From Barthelona sp. PCE (taxonomy: Eukaryota > Metamonada: BaSk clade), in assembly GCA_040285745.1 (NCBI GenBank), contig JAUFOR010000003.1, positions 310,001-374,000 of the forward strand: a stretch of DNA of 64,000 nucleotides, given 5' to 3'. A program made the translations under genes and the position numbers. Positions 28,865 to 38,920 of this stretch are shown here, in pieces (positions within the stretch are counted from its first letter, which is position 1; every line of letters begins with the position of its first letter). The notes beneath the pieces were generated by a model. That model made no database searches. It was not told where the DNA came from and saw only the letters and a list, made by a program, of their open reading frames with translations.

Positions 28865-30871
28865 ATGGATATGAACAACAACGAAAGTATCGATATTACC
28901 AACGTCGACGTCAATGACTATCTTCTTATTGTTTCTGACTTACACGTCGAGATCGAGGGTCGTGAGATCCTCTCTGGCGTCAACGTCGCCCTCAAGCACG
29001 GTACAATTGCCGTTCTCTTCGGTCCCAATGGCTGTGGTAAGAGTACTCTCATTGCTGCTATCATGGGTCTTGATCACGCCAAGATCACTCAAGGAACTAT
29101 CTTCTTTGACGGATATGACATCACCAATATGAGTTGTGACGAGCGTGCACGTATGGGTCTTGGTATTCTATTCCAAAACCCTCCTGCCGTTCACGGTCTC
29201 CGTGTCAGTAGCTTCTTAAGTGCCATGGGTGCTTCTGATGAAGCTGTTTCCGCTGTCGCTACGAAGACAAGCATGAATCACCTCATAGAGCGTGAAATTA
29301 ACAAGGGTTTCTCTGGTGGTGAGATCAAGCGTTCTGAAACACTTCAACTTTTGCTGCAAGATCCCATCTTTTGTTTGTTGGATGAGCCTGAAAGTGGTGT
29401 TGATGTTGAGAATCTCCAGAAGCTTGGGCGTCTCTTATCTGATCTGTTAAATTCGAGAGATCACCTTGGTCGCCCTCGTTCTGCTCTCATCATTACCCAC
29501 ACTGGTGCAATTCTGGATTTCATTGATCCTGATGTCGGCTACGTTATGAACGGTGGTGTTTTGCAGTGCTCTGGTAACCCCCGTTGCATACTTCGTAACA
29601 TCAGAAAGGCTGGTTACAGTACCTGTGCCAGCTGCACTGAAACCACATGCACATGCATGCGCGGCTTGCGTCTCGGATTCGATGTTACCAAGATCGTCCC
29701 CAACGTCAAAAAAAACAAAATCACCATTAGCATGAACGATGATGACCTCCAGTTCTCCATGCCTGTAATTGAGGACGTCAAGCTCGCTGCTCTTGAGAAC
29801 ACTGAGCACCACGAAATCATTGTGCCACCTTCCGTCTCTGGTGAATTCCTCCAAGTAGATAACACCTTTGAGGTCTCTAACTCCAAGCAGGAGGGTGTCG
29901 AGGTACTCGATCTGAGGACCGCTGTCGAGAAGTACGACTGGGTGGCTGACAAGCTGTGGACTTTGGTAGACAAGGATAAGGATTACGTTACCAAGGGTGT
30001 TTATGAGAATGAACAAGCAGGTAATTTGTTAGGTTACGTTATCATCGCGCATGAGGGCGTCCATACTGTTGACCCTGTCGTTGCTAACTTGCACATGGAC
30101 TGTACAGGACAGACGCAGTTTGTGCACAACATTCTGATAGCCAAGAAGGGTGCAACATTGCACATTGTCTCAGGGTGTACATGCGGTGGCTGTAGTGAGG
30201 GAGAACACTTTGGTATCAGTGAGTTCTTTATCGAGGAAGGAGCCTCAATGGGTTTCACAATGATCCATGCTTGGACAAACGGTCTTAAGGTTTGGCCCAG
30301 ATCTGTAGCACATGTTGCTGATTACGGTCATTTCATGTCGAACTACGTGTGTATTAAGCCCGTTGACAAGGTACAGATGTACCCGACTTGCCGTCTTGAT
30401 GGTCGAAATTCCACAGCCAGATTTACATCAGTGCTTGTTGCTAATAAGAATTGTGAACTCGATACTGGTGCCCGTGCTATTATGAATGGTGAGAACAGTT
30501 CCGCCCAAATCGTTTCACGTGGTATTGCCCTTGATGGATCTGAAGTTCTAGCACGAGCCCATCTAGTTGGAAATGGCCGTAACACTAAGGGTCATATTGA
30601 ATGTCAAGGTATCATTTTCGAAGGTAATGGATCGGTGAAGGCTGTTCCGCAAATTGACGGCAACATTGTAGAAACTGAATTATCACACGAGGCTTCAGTC
30701 GGTCGTATTGGACATGACAAGGTTCAGTATCTGATGTGTAGAGGACTCACTGAGGATCAGGCGACTTCTGCAATTGTTCGTGGTTTCCTCGATATCAGAA
30801 TCGTAGGTATGCCAGCTTCTCTTCAGCGCGAGATTGATGCAGTAATTCAACAGGCAGCCGCTGGTTTCTAA
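28865..30871 (+). CDS. sufCB: SufCB fusion protein (Fe-S cluster assembly)
   Basis: A 668-residue fusion of the SUF ATPase SufC and scaffold SufB, which together build Fe-S clusters. SufC half: Walker A GPNGCGKST (about 53), Q-loop LFQNPP, signature FSGGEIKRSE (about 150), Walker B LLDEPESGVD (about 173) and ITHTG. A Cys-rich segment, C-x2-C-x4-C-x-C (near 250), precedes a linker. The SufB half (about 347-668) is the short, archaeal-like beta-helix form with GCTCGGCSEGEH. Such fusions are known from anaerobic protists (Blastocystis, Pygsuia, Stygiella) and are thought to come from methanogenic archaea. An in-frame ATG 41 codons upstream (28742) gives an acidic extension, not a typical targeting peptide, so a cytosolic protein is favoured. 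AATAAA follows 5 bp after the stop. Confidence 0.95.
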   Translation: MDMNNNESIDITNVDVNDYLLIVSDLHVEIEGREILSGVNVALKHGTIAVLFGPNGCGKSTLIAAIMGLDHAKITQGTIFFDGYDITNMSCDERARMGLGILFQNPPAVHGLRVSSFLSAMGASDEAVSAVATKTSMNHLIEREINKGFSGGEIKRSETLQLLLQDPIFCLLDEPESGVDVENLQKLGRLLSDLLNSRDHLGRPRSALIITHTGAILDFIDPDVGYVMNGGVLQCSGNPRCILRNIRKAGYSTCASCTETTCTCMRGLRLGFDVTKIVPNVKKNKITISMNDDDLQFSMPVIEDVKLAALENTEHHEIIVPPSVSGEFLQVDNTFEVSNSKQEGVEVLDLRTAVEKYDWVADKLWTLVDKDKDYVTKGVYENEQAGNLLGYVIIAHEGVHTVDPVVANLHMDCTGQTQFVHNILIAKKGATLHIVSGCTCGGCSEGEHFGISEFFIEEGASMGFTMIHAWTNGLKVWPRSVAHVADYGHFMSNYVCIKPVDKVQMYPTCRLDGRNSTARFTSVLVANKNCELDTGARAIMNGENSSAQIVSRGIALDGSEVLARAHLVGNGRNTKGHIECQGIIFEGNGSVKAVPQIDGNIVETELSHEASVGRIGHDKVQYLMCRGLTEDQATSAIVRGFLDIRIVGMPASLQREIDAVIQQAAAGF

Positions 30872-30875
30872 CTCT

Positions 30876-30881
30876 AATAAA
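30876..30881 (+). terminator. Polyadenylation signal AATAAA
   Basis: AATAAA starts 5 bp after the SufCB stop codon. Confidence 0.5.
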
Positions 30882-30940
30882 TTCATTTTCCTTATTTAAC
30901 TCTTTATTATTAATTGAACGAATGACGTTTAACAATTGTA

Positions 30941-32701
30941 CTAACACGTCAACTGATGCCATAGGCGATCGGCATACAGACCATTCGGTGAGGCGTCAAG
31001 AGAAAGTTGATGCAATGTGTTTGACAGTTCTTTCTTAAGAGAAACAGGAAGTTTATGATGATACTCGACAATCTGAGATGCAAAAGTTAGCAAAAAGCTC
31101 AAGTTCTTTCCTCCACGCAACATTAAAATTACACGTTCCGTTAAAAGTGAGAGGGTCTGACTTACCAACAACGGAATCGTAGCAGCACCCAGATCACGCA
31201 TCAACATTAACACTGCACTATCAGGCTGATCCTTAAGTACTTGAAGGAACGCTGCGTTAGGATCGTTGTTACGCATGTAATGTCTAGCAAGTGTCATACT
31301 CGCGTTTAGATTGTTCTGCTGTTCTACTCTCTCCTCTACTGTGTCTGGCTGCCTATAAATACTTTCTCTGTCTGTATGTTGTTGAGGAAGACGCGCTACC
31401 AACAGTGCTTTGATTTCATCCATCATCTCTTTCATTTGCCTTTCGTTGCTCTCGATACGGTCTGTCATGGCGCTTATATGGCGACGTGTTTGCTCCTTAA
31501 ACTCCGAAAACTCTGCTTTGAGCTGCCTGTACGCAGAATCATCTGTCGTGGCAACTTCTCTTTGTACCGTAACTGGGGTCTGTGTCAGATTCTTTAACGC
31601 GATCGAATCCATCAGCGATGGAGGAGTGGCTGTTATCTTTTTCTCAGGAAAAGGCGATGATGCTAGCTCCCCGATCTCCATTGTTGAACGAAGAATGCTT
31701 CGCTTGAGAGGTGACCCGCTTGTCTTCGGCGTAAGTGTGTGGCTCAATCGCAGTTGTGTGTTGCTCTGTGGCTCGGGATCGTAATGAGGAATTGGAGCCA
31801 CTGATGCTGTGATTCTATTCCACACCAACATAGCGTTGTTAACAGCCTGTCTCACTGGTTTTATCCGATCAAACCTGTGTTTATGCAACCTTTTCATCAC
31901 ATCTATCTTAAACACACCAACAAGAGCATCAAAGCTCTCAACCATCGCGATTTGGAGTTCACATGCGCTAACACGATCCTGCCATTGCACACTCTCAAGG
32001 GCCCTGAGAGTATACTCAACCAGAGTAGGTAGTTCAGACGCAACACTATCAGGTACTGTTCTGCACAATGCTTCAATAACGCTCAGGAATGGAACATTGG
32101 TGATTATTGACTCGCTCTTGAGGGTCTTAAGGATTGCGGGGATGAGAAGTGGGCAATGGTTCTCAACGAGGGCCGCACCGCTACCTGTAATAACATTGCA
32201 CATCATTGCACCACCAGCACTCTGCGACTGCCTCACACGATTTCGTAGTAAAGTAAGGGCTGTTTTTATGATAGGATTTAAGAATGAAGGGTCTCCCACA
32301 CGTTTGAATGTATACATAGCAATACCCAATGTTGTGGCGCCAATTTCATCATGGAATTTTGCATCTTTCGACAATGCGAAACGCTTCATCGTCCCTGCCA
32401 TCTGAGTCACGTGGCCAAGCGTCACGTGTGATGGGTGCAATGTACATATGTATTTCAAAAGATCAAGCACAGATTTACGTGCAGCAATTGAAGATTCGTT
32501 AACATTAGTTCTACACAACACAGATATAAGACAGTCGACGTCTACTTCTGACTCACACATCTCAATCTTGTGACGCAATCCCTCAGAAGCCCTTTTGTTT
32601 GTGTCATGGTCATTCAATCTGGTAGTATACGCTAATACCTGTTGCTCATTAAAAGCGCTCACCCTCGGTGCTGTGAACTTCGATGAAGTCAATCTGGACA
32701 T
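30941..32701 (-). CDS. TORTIFOLIA1/SPIRAL2-like TOG-HEAT microtubule protein
   Basis: A 586-residue protein. About residues 20-300 are HEAT repeats with the motif HRFDRIKPVRQAVNNAM at the end of the array, a hallmark of TORTIFOLIA1/SPIRAL2-type proteins that bind microtubule lattices and minus ends through a TOG-like domain. A Ser/Pro linker with SPLKRS follows, then a short coiled coil (about 400-440) and a helical C-terminal domain. The function in this cell is probably to control cortical or ciliary-root microtubules; this is inference. TTTAAC lies 28-33 bp upstream of the ATG. Confidence 0.75.
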   Translation of the reverse strand: MSRLTSSKFTAPRVSAFNEQQVLAYTTRLNDHDTNKRASEGLRHKIEMCESEVDVDCLISVLCRTNVNESSIAARKSVLDLLKYICTLHPSHVTLGHVTQMAGTMKRFALSKDAKFHDEIGATTLGIAMYTFKRVGDPSFLNPIIKTALTLLRNRVRQSQSAGGAMMCNVITGSGAALVENHCPLLIPAILKTLKSESIITNVPFLSVIEALCRTVPDSVASELPTLVEYTLRALESVQWQDRVSACELQIAMVESFDALVGVFKIDVMKRLHKHRFDRIKPVRQAVNNAMLVWNRITASVAPIPHYDPEPQSNTQLRLSHTLTPKTSGSPLKRSILRSTMEIGELASSPFPEKKITATPPSLMDSIALKNLTQTPVTVQREVATTDDSAYRQLKAEFSEFKEQTRRHISAMTDRIESNERQMKEMMDEIKALLVARLPQQHTDRESIYRQPDTVEERVEQQNNLNASMTLARHYMRNNDPNAAFLQVLKDQPDSAVLMLMRDLGAATIPLLVSQTLSLLTERVILMLRGGKNLSFLLTFASQIVEYHHKLPVSLKKELSNTLHQLSLDASPNGLYADRLWHQLTC

Positions 32702-33790
32702 TCAAAAATAAAAAAAGGCGTGGAAAAGGTTAAAAATTTGAAATCAAACGATGAATAACGATATTCCAACACTTTAGACATCATTTAATTCTATGCACAC
32801 CACAAAATATCAAGTTTTGACCATAAATCACATGATGAGCAGGTTTGCATTTAGCTTACTATTCCTTCAATCTATTCCAACTTTTACGTGTCGCTCTGAT
32901 TGTAATACAGCACAATTTATGTGACTTTTTTGTGTTTAAATATTATTAACAAGTAGAATATCCACCAAAACTTCAATACCTTCATTTTTTCCATTACACT
33001 ATTCTTATTCATGAAAAAGGTGCGCAATACAAATTTATTCATCCAAAATACTTGTATTAATCGTTTTAAAAAGTATTAACAAACCTGTCGAAAAACTACA
33101 AAAGTCTTGCAATTTATGAGACTTTTACATACAATAATTAACCGTAAATATCTAAATTACCCTTATATCCATGAATTTTTTAGCATTTATCGAAAAAAAC
33201 TCAATTATTATTAACATCACACATAGCAAATTTATTTGAGTTAAATATGTTTGAGAATCTGATATATCTGATGAAGAAGCAGATCCACGTAATAAAAGCG
33301 CTTGTCTCAAATAAAACAGTTAAAAATATTTGCAAAAAATGTAACAATTTCTGCAATTAGTTTGCTTTTTTATTGACATATTCAATAAATCTATCTTCAA
33401 AATGGTTTTAAAGCTTTAAATTTTAGTTAATTAACATTTTTGATTTGGAAAATCTGGTAAAGGTAGTTTAATATAAGTATATTACGAATAATCTACATTT
33501 TTTATCTTTTTTTTTTCGGGGTTTTTAAAGAATTTAGTGTTAATATTGTGTATAATTTAGTCTATAAAGAATTTTAATGCACTTTTATATAATGTAACTA
33601 TATATGCGATTAAGTAAAAATTCTTTCTCATAATATGTCCAATAAAAGTGATTTTTTGTGGAGGTAAAGGGTGTTAATTGAGATTTGTGTGCCATAAATA
33701 TGACTAGACAATATGAAATTGTGACTATTCCAGTTTAATGGTGTAAAAAAACGCAATTTTATTATTATTGGAAAATGAGGTTATAAGGTA
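32702..33790. other. Gene-free AT-rich region of about 1.1 kb
   Basis: This is the longest non-coding stretch in a very compact window. It is strongly AT-rich with poly-T and poly-A runs (for example near 33500) and short palindromic words. I see no reading frame with protein-like composition, no tRNA-like cloverleaf and no clear repeat. It could hold an unrecognised RNA gene, an origin or simply two long 5'/3' flanks. Confidence 0.5.
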
Positions 33791-34516
33791 TTAGACATTT
33801 TGATAAGAATCATCATCAAATGAATTACTCATGTCTGTACACATGGCGGAGCCAGAAAAAGCAAAATCTGATATGTTTATCCTTGCTGAAGGGTTTAATG
33901 AAAGTGAACTTGCAGATAAACTTCTAGATAATGATTTTCCCAAAGAAAATGAGGCCGAGTGAGTTCTGTTAAAGTTTTCTATGGTTTTTTGATTCTCTAT
34001 AGGGTTCTGTATCAATACGTTATCATTAATTTTCAATCTTTCTAAAGTACTCTTTTTTATGTATTGTTGAACAACTGTATAAGGAAGTGCACGAGCTTTT
34101 ATCGCGTCAAAAATGTCCACTATTACCCTTGAGAGCCGAATAGCAATGAAGTGAAGCAAGGTAATGACGAGTATTAGAAGGAGTTCCGAAATTTCTTCCA
34201 GCTCTTCCAGTGCAATGATTTTATAGAGAATATAACTATCAACTCCCAGACTATATAAAAATAAAATCGTGGTTATAATAATATAACAAAGCCATATCAG
34301 TCTAAAATGTAAGAAAAAAGAAAAAACGTAGATTATTGGACTTAGAACAAAAACTTCTGCTGAACGGTATCTCCAGTATATGCACAGCAACACAAAACCC
34401 ATTAGAAATGTCATGATGATAGACAGTTTTTTCTTACTGCTATAATAAAGCTTATCGAGCAACCCAAGCAATACGTATTCTCTGTCTTCCAGTAGGAACT
34501 CTTCTGAGGATTGCAT
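33791..34516 (-). CDS. Four-TM membrane protein with Ser-rich tail
   Basis: A 241-residue protein with about four hydrophobic segments between residues 30 and 140 (starting LSIIMTFLMGFVLLCIYW and ending LLLILVITLLHFIAIRL), followed by a cytosolic tail rich in Ser and basic residues that suggests phosphorylation. There is no signal peptide. Family unknown. It lies alone between two spacers. Confidence 0.65.
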   Translation of the reverse strand: MQSSEEFLLEDREYVLLGLLDKLYYSSKKKLSIIMTFLMGFVLLCIYWRYRSAEVFVLSPIIYVFSFFLHFRLIWLCYIIITTILFLYSLGVDSYILYKIIALEELEEISELLLILVITLLHFIAIRLSRVIVDIFDAIKARALPYTVVQQYIKKSTLERLKINDNVLIQNPIENQKTIENFNRTHSASFSLGKSLSRSLSASSLSLNPSARINISDFAFSGSAMCTDMSNSFDDDSYQNV

Positions 34517-35049
34517 AAGGAAGAAAGAGAAAAATAATACAACTACCGGATTCGGTCGTATAGATGTTGTTTATAGGACGTTTTACGATCTTACATATAT
34601 GAAATCGTAAAACCCGTACTTTAAAATATTTAAAGTGTGGATTTTGTATCTTACATTCACTTTTAGTTAAATTAACTAACTTTTAGCACTTTGAATGTGG
34701 GTGTAAGACTCCATTATTCTCACTTATTGACTTAATATACTATATATGCACACATGGAAGAGAAAATTTGTTCCTCATTTAATGTAAAGTTGAGAACAGC
34801 AGTTGGGTCTGAAACAGTATCATGGTTGCATTTGTATTGAATTTCAGTGATAAAAACAATTATTTGAAGCAGATTTATCTGAAAACGTGGCATGTTTTTT
34901 AATCATAACATTGCTAACTGCTGAGAAAGGTACTACCGCATACACGGTCTCGGTATTGAAATGAATATATCAATTCAATGACATATTCATTGGAAAACAC
35001 ACGTCATTCACTTTCCCTAATTCTTCCCTTTTCTTCAAACTATAATCAT
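34517..35049. other. Divergent intergenic spacer with palindromes
   Basis: About 530 bp with the 10-bp inverted repeat at 34580-34613 and a 13-nt palindrome (AGTTAAATTAACT, near 34667). The frame of the phosphotransferase stays open here to an ATG at 34978, but the extension reads like leader sequence. Confidence 0.4.
34580..34613. repeat. 10-bp perfect inverted repeat, 14-nt loop
   Basis: GTTTTACGAT at 34580-34589 pairs with ATCGTAAAAC at 34604-34613. It could be a dimeric protein-binding site or a hairpin. Confidence 0.7.
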
Positions 35050-36180
35050 ATGTTTGCAGATAAAGATTTGAAACCTCTTGAGGGTCACAGCTTCGAAGAT
35101 CAGTCTATTATGAGGAAATACATATTTCTAAGATTTTTTAAGTTTCTAGCCAGAGTTATTGCTAAAGTTAAGTTTATTTCTCCCAATTTAATCACATTCT
35201 CATCATTAGCAGCTATTATCACCAGTATCGTCTTGCTATTCTTGAATCCTTCACTGACTGGAGTTAATACTAAGGGTGCTTGGCTCATTTTTGGCTCATG
35301 GACACTCTTCATGATTGCAGATAATGTCGATGGTGAGTACGCAAGACTGACAGGCATGTGTTCTCCACTCGGTGGAGCATTAGATCACATGGTTGATTCT
35401 TTGATGTATTTATATGCAGGTAGCGCAATCTCTCTCGTTCTTGGATGTGGTAGAAGTGCGACTATGATCCTTATCCTTCTCTTATGTACTGCTGTTGCTT
35501 CACACGCCGTGCAACTTTTATACTTTTTCACACATCATCTTCACATGGGTAAAGTCAACGCAAGTACGGAAGGTATTGTGATTATTATTGTCATCTGTTT
35601 GCTGCGTGCTATCATTGGTCCGTTTGAACAGCACAAGGCTGCTTTAGGTTTATACATTTTTGCACCTTTCATTGTCTTGCCAGCTATAGAATCCCTCATT
35701 CGTTTGTTCATTGCCAAGCACGAAAAGACCAAGATGTACCGTTTGGGCCAGTTAATGCCTTTCCTTATCGTTATGGCTTGTTCTATTTATTTCTTCTATG
35801 AAGGTGCTTTTAACTACTATATGTGTAGTGATCATTACACGTGTGAACGTGATACTCTTAAGTACTTCCCCGTTCTTGCTGTTTTGACTTATGGACAGAT
35901 CCTATGCTTTTTAACAGAACGTGTTGTTATTTGTTCAGTCTGTCAGTATGATCTTCGTCAATTTTCCATTCCTTCAGTTATCATGGCCATCATCCCTGCA
36001 GTCTGTATGTACTTTAAGCTTCCTCGTAGTCAAATGATTATTGTTTTGGCAATTGAGACAGTTATTGGTTTCCTTGTACTTTTCATTCAGTTCTTCGGTT
36101 ATGTTTTCTCTATGGCTCGTGTACTGGGTTACCCTGTTATTGCAACTTTCCAGCCTAAAGAAGTTCAACCTCTTATATAA
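35050..36180 (+). CDS. CDP-alcohol phosphotransferase (choline/ethanolamine phosphotransferase type)
   Basis: A 376-residue polytopic ER/Golgi membrane enzyme that transfers phosphocholine or phosphoethanolamine from the CDP-alcohol to diacylglycerol, the last step of the Kennedy pathway. The defining motif D-G-x2-A-R-x8-G-x3-D-x3-D is complete, starting with DGEYAR (about residue 93). About eight to ten hydrophobic segments follow. The N-terminal NLITFSSL ahead of the motif matches the family. An upstream in-frame ATG at 34978 would add 24 residues of spacer-like sequence; I prefer 35050, where the leader is pyrimidine-rich. Head-group specificity is not clear. Confidence 0.93.
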   Translation: MFADKDLKPLEGHSFEDQSIMRKYIFLRFFKFLARVIAKVKFISPNLITFSSLAAIITSIVLLFLNPSLTGVNTKGAWLIFGSWTLFMIADNVDGEYARLTGMCSPLGGALDHMVDSLMYLYAGSAISLVLGCGRSATMILILLLCTAVASHAVQLLYFFTHHLHMGKVNASTEGIVIIIVICLLRAIIGPFEQHKAALGLYIFAPFIVLPAIESLIRLFIAKHEKTKMYRLGQLMPFLIVMACSIYFFYEGAFNYYMCSDHYTCERDTLKYFPVLAVLTYGQILCFLTERVVICSVCQYDLRQFSIPSVIMAIIPAVCMYFKLPRSQMIIVLAIETVIGFLVLFIQFFGYVFSMARVLGYPVIATFQPKEVQPLI

Positions 36181-36201
36181 TTAACCTCTTTATTAGCAAC
36201 C

Positions 36202-36207
36202 AATAAA
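36202..36207 (+). terminator. Polyadenylation signal AATAAA
   Basis: AATAAA 22 bp after the phosphotransferase stop, in the 45 bp gap before the convergent gene. Confidence 0.5.
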
Positions 36208-36225
36208 TCATTGATTTTTTTTGAT

Positions 36226-37200
36226 TCAGCAATCAAACTTATAAATCTCTGCCTTGGACTTTTGGAAACTGACATAAACACAAACACAAACATACAGGAC
36301 GTTTTCCTTCTTCAGGATGCTTGCACCAGAAATTTCCAACCATGATTTGTTGAGCTTACCTATCTCCTTAACATCAGTCTTTTCATTTTCAAGGTACATG
36401 AGCTCAGAAGTAACGATTCCATTATCAGTAGCGGAAACCATATATTTACCATCGCTAGTAATATCAATGCAAGCTTGAGGATCAGGTAAAGGAAAACTGT
36501 GCATTTCTTGGGTTGTTTTGAATGATGTCATATTGTCAGGGTATCTCATAAAAAACTGGGTATTGCTACAAGGAGCAACACCAAAGGGTTCTGCTTCCAT
36601 AGGATCGATAACTTCATTACCAGGTTCTCCATCACCCCAATGGATCATATAAGAATCCATATCAGCATAGATGAAAGTCACAGGAAGAGGTGTATCATCG
36701 TCTGGTACCAAAACAATGGGAGAACATGCCTCTATAAATCCACCAAATTCAAAATGTATCTTTTCTTTAAGAGTAATAGCATCACCCTCCTTAATGATCT
36801 CAAATAAATCAATGAATGAACCATCATCCTCTTTATCTTTGTCATCCACATAATAAACCTCAACAAACTTATCATTTTGTCCAACAGCCTGGATCCAAGA
36901 ATTGATTGATCCAACACGAACGAATTTGATGCTTGCGAAGTCGTCACTGAAATAATAAAGGCTGGCAAAATTTTGATTGGTTTCAGAATTGTTAAATGTA
37001 ACAAGCAGGTTGTTTGTAACATTGTTATGGGAAATTTCCTCAACAGTGCACTTCTCAGGGAGTTCAACAGAGTTCAACTCTTGCTTTGTTTCGGTTGATA
37101 AAAAGCGGATGTGCGTATCATCAACAATAACGACAGCAGTGTTGTTATTGGCCCATTCGATAACGAAGGGGGAGTAATTGGAAACGGGAAATTCAGTCAT
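36226..37200 (-). CDS. Beta-propeller-like protein of unknown function
   Basis: A 324-residue soluble protein rich in beta strands with alternating hydrophobic residues and turns, like a degenerate WD40 propeller (for example VIEWANNNTAVVIVDDTHIRF, IDITSDGKYMVSATDNGI). It has no enzyme motifs and no signal. It ends with a VCVCVYV stretch. A nuclear-pore or trafficking scaffold is possible but not shown. TTTAAC lies 35-40 bp upstream of the ATG. Confidence 0.75.
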   Translation of the reverse strand: MTEFPVSNYSPFVIEWANNNTAVVIVDDTHIRFLSTETKQELNSVELPEKCTVEEISHNNVTNNLLVTFNNSETNQNFASLYYFSDDFASIKFVRVGSINSWIQAVGQNDKFVEVYYVDDKDKEDDGSFIDLFEIIKEGDAITLKEKIHFEFGGFIEACSPIVLVPDDDTPLPVTFIYADMDSYMIHWGDGEPGNEVIDPMEAEPFGVAPCSNTQFFMRYPDNMTSFKTTQEMHSFPLPDPQACIDITSDGKYMVSATDNGIVTSELMYLENEKTDVKEIGKLNKSWLEISGASILKKENVLYVCVCVYVSFQKSKAEIYKFDC

Positions 37201-37659
37201 GGGGATAAATAGCGTGTAACTTGTTTTAAAAGAAGTTAAATAAGGAAATATGTGCTATTATGATGTTAAACAAATGTTGACTCTCGATTTTTGGGATTTG
37301 TAGCAGCAAATATTATAATTTATTGGAAGGAAATCATCCAAATACGTTATAAATCAGGAAAATGGGATTATGGAAAAACTAGTTATTATTGATGCTTTAT
37401 ATCCACAACAGAGCATGTAAATAAATTTTTAACAGCAAAAATTGAATATAAAGTGCAAATTGGCAATAGTTTAATCTCAAAAAATGAATTTTCTCTCAGA
37501 GATTGTATTTAGTTTGTTAGAAATAGTTAGACCCCATTAAGTCCATAAAATGTACATCTGTTGATATTTTTTTTAGAATAGAAAGTGTTTTTAGGCACAG
37601 TTCCCATTTTAACAAATTTTTCTTCTTTCGCTTTTCTTTCAAATTGGCAATGATCAGAC
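37201..37659. other. Divergent intergenic spacer
   Basis: 459 bp of AT-rich DNA between divergent genes. No gene, RNA or repeat recognised. Confidence 0.4.
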
Positions 37660-38823
37660 ATGTCAGATACTAAAACTGATACAGTGTGTTCGGTGTCTGA
37701 ATATGAAGGAAATGATGACGATTTTGCTTTCTATAACGTAGGATCATCAACAGTTGAAATTGTGAATCGAGATTATCTATCAACTTCATTTAGTACAGAA
37801 ATGGATCTTATTGAGAACGTTTCTGAAGTACCAAACAGAATTAGTTCTGTATTTACAGCTAGTTCAGAATATGAGGATGTAACTGATTTGCCAAACACCA
37901 TTATCACAGATAGTGAATTTTGCACAGATAATTCATCATCATTCCGCACACACTCAGTAACATTTTCATCTACTCATTTGATTTCTGAAGAAGATGAGTT
38001 TGTTGAGATAGCAAATACAACACGTAACATTGATGTATCAGATTTTGAAGAGGAGTTTTCAAACTCTACAGCAACTATGCGCGATGGAACTTCAGTTTCT
38101 GTATTTTCGGCAGGTCTGTTCACCACTGAGGATCCCAATGAATTGGAGGTGTTCATTCCACATCATGATATTGAAAAAGTTGTCTTTTCTTCATTTACGG
38201 CTTTAGATAAGAAAGAACGGGAAGAGTTTGTTAGTGAAACTCTTAATCGTGTTTTTGAGATTATTTTTGTTGTCGCTTGTGTACTTATAATGGTTTCTAC
38301 TTATGGATTGGCAGGAATTTTGCATTTCAGTCACACTGCCCGCCATTTTGATCAGGTTAGTATCTTGTATTCAAATTTTTCATTTGAAACTTATGATTTT
38401 GAGGATAGTTATTACATAAACGTAACTTTAAATTACGGATCAGAAGAAATAACAGAAAGTAGAGGTCCTTTCATGTCTGAGAGTCAGCGTAACGGGTTCT
38501 TTAATGCACGCAACTCTTTAGACGATAATTATGAAGTGAGAATTTGTATACACAATGAGGATTCAACTTTTGCATATCCGCACCCCATAGTTCAAGCGTT
38601 GATTTATTTTATCGGAAGTACATCATTATTCATACTCATATTGCGGACATTGTTTGTTGCTGCTGAATGGAACACAAGAACACAAGGTCTAATGATGTTT
38701 AAATTAGGTAATATAGGACTTAAAAGCAGTACTGAGGGAATAGTAGCTGTTAGTGAGTTTAATTTTGGTGATTGTAATCAAACAAGCACATTTTTTGATA
38801 AATCTTTAGATTTTTTGAAATAA
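37660..38823 (+). CDS. Two-TM membrane protein with acidic N-terminus
   Basis: A 387-residue protein. The first 195 residues are acidic and Ser/Thr-rich. Then come one membrane helix (about 200-225), an extracytoplasmic beta-rich loop of about 80 residues with GPFMS and NVT glycosylation-type sites, a second helix (about 305-330) and a short cytosolic tail. The loop and topology are like the gene at 16693. No known family. Confidence 0.75.
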   Translation: MSDTKTDTVCSVSEYEGNDDDFAFYNVGSSTVEIVNRDYLSTSFSTEMDLIENVSEVPNRISSVFTASSEYEDVTDLPNTIITDSEFCTDNSSSFRTHSVTFSSTHLISEEDEFVEIANTTRNIDVSDFEEEFSNSTATMRDGTSVSVFSAGLFTTEDPNELEVFIPHHDIEKVVFSSFTALDKKEREEFVSETLNRVFEIIFVVACVLIMVSTYGLAGILHFSHTARHFDQVSILYSNFSFETYDFEDSYYINVTLNYGSEEITESRGPFMSESQRNGFFNARNSLDDNYEVRICIHNEDSTFAYPHPIVQALIYFIGSTSLFILILRTLFVAAEWNTRTQGLMMFKLGNIGLKSSTEGIVAVSEFNFGDCNQTSTFFDKSLDFLK

Positions 38824-38920
38824 TTTTGTTAGCTTTGCTGCTGACTAGTATTATATAATATATTTTTTTGTAAAAAAAACTTTTAGTTGGTTATTTTTAT
38901 TATATTTTCTACTCAAATTT

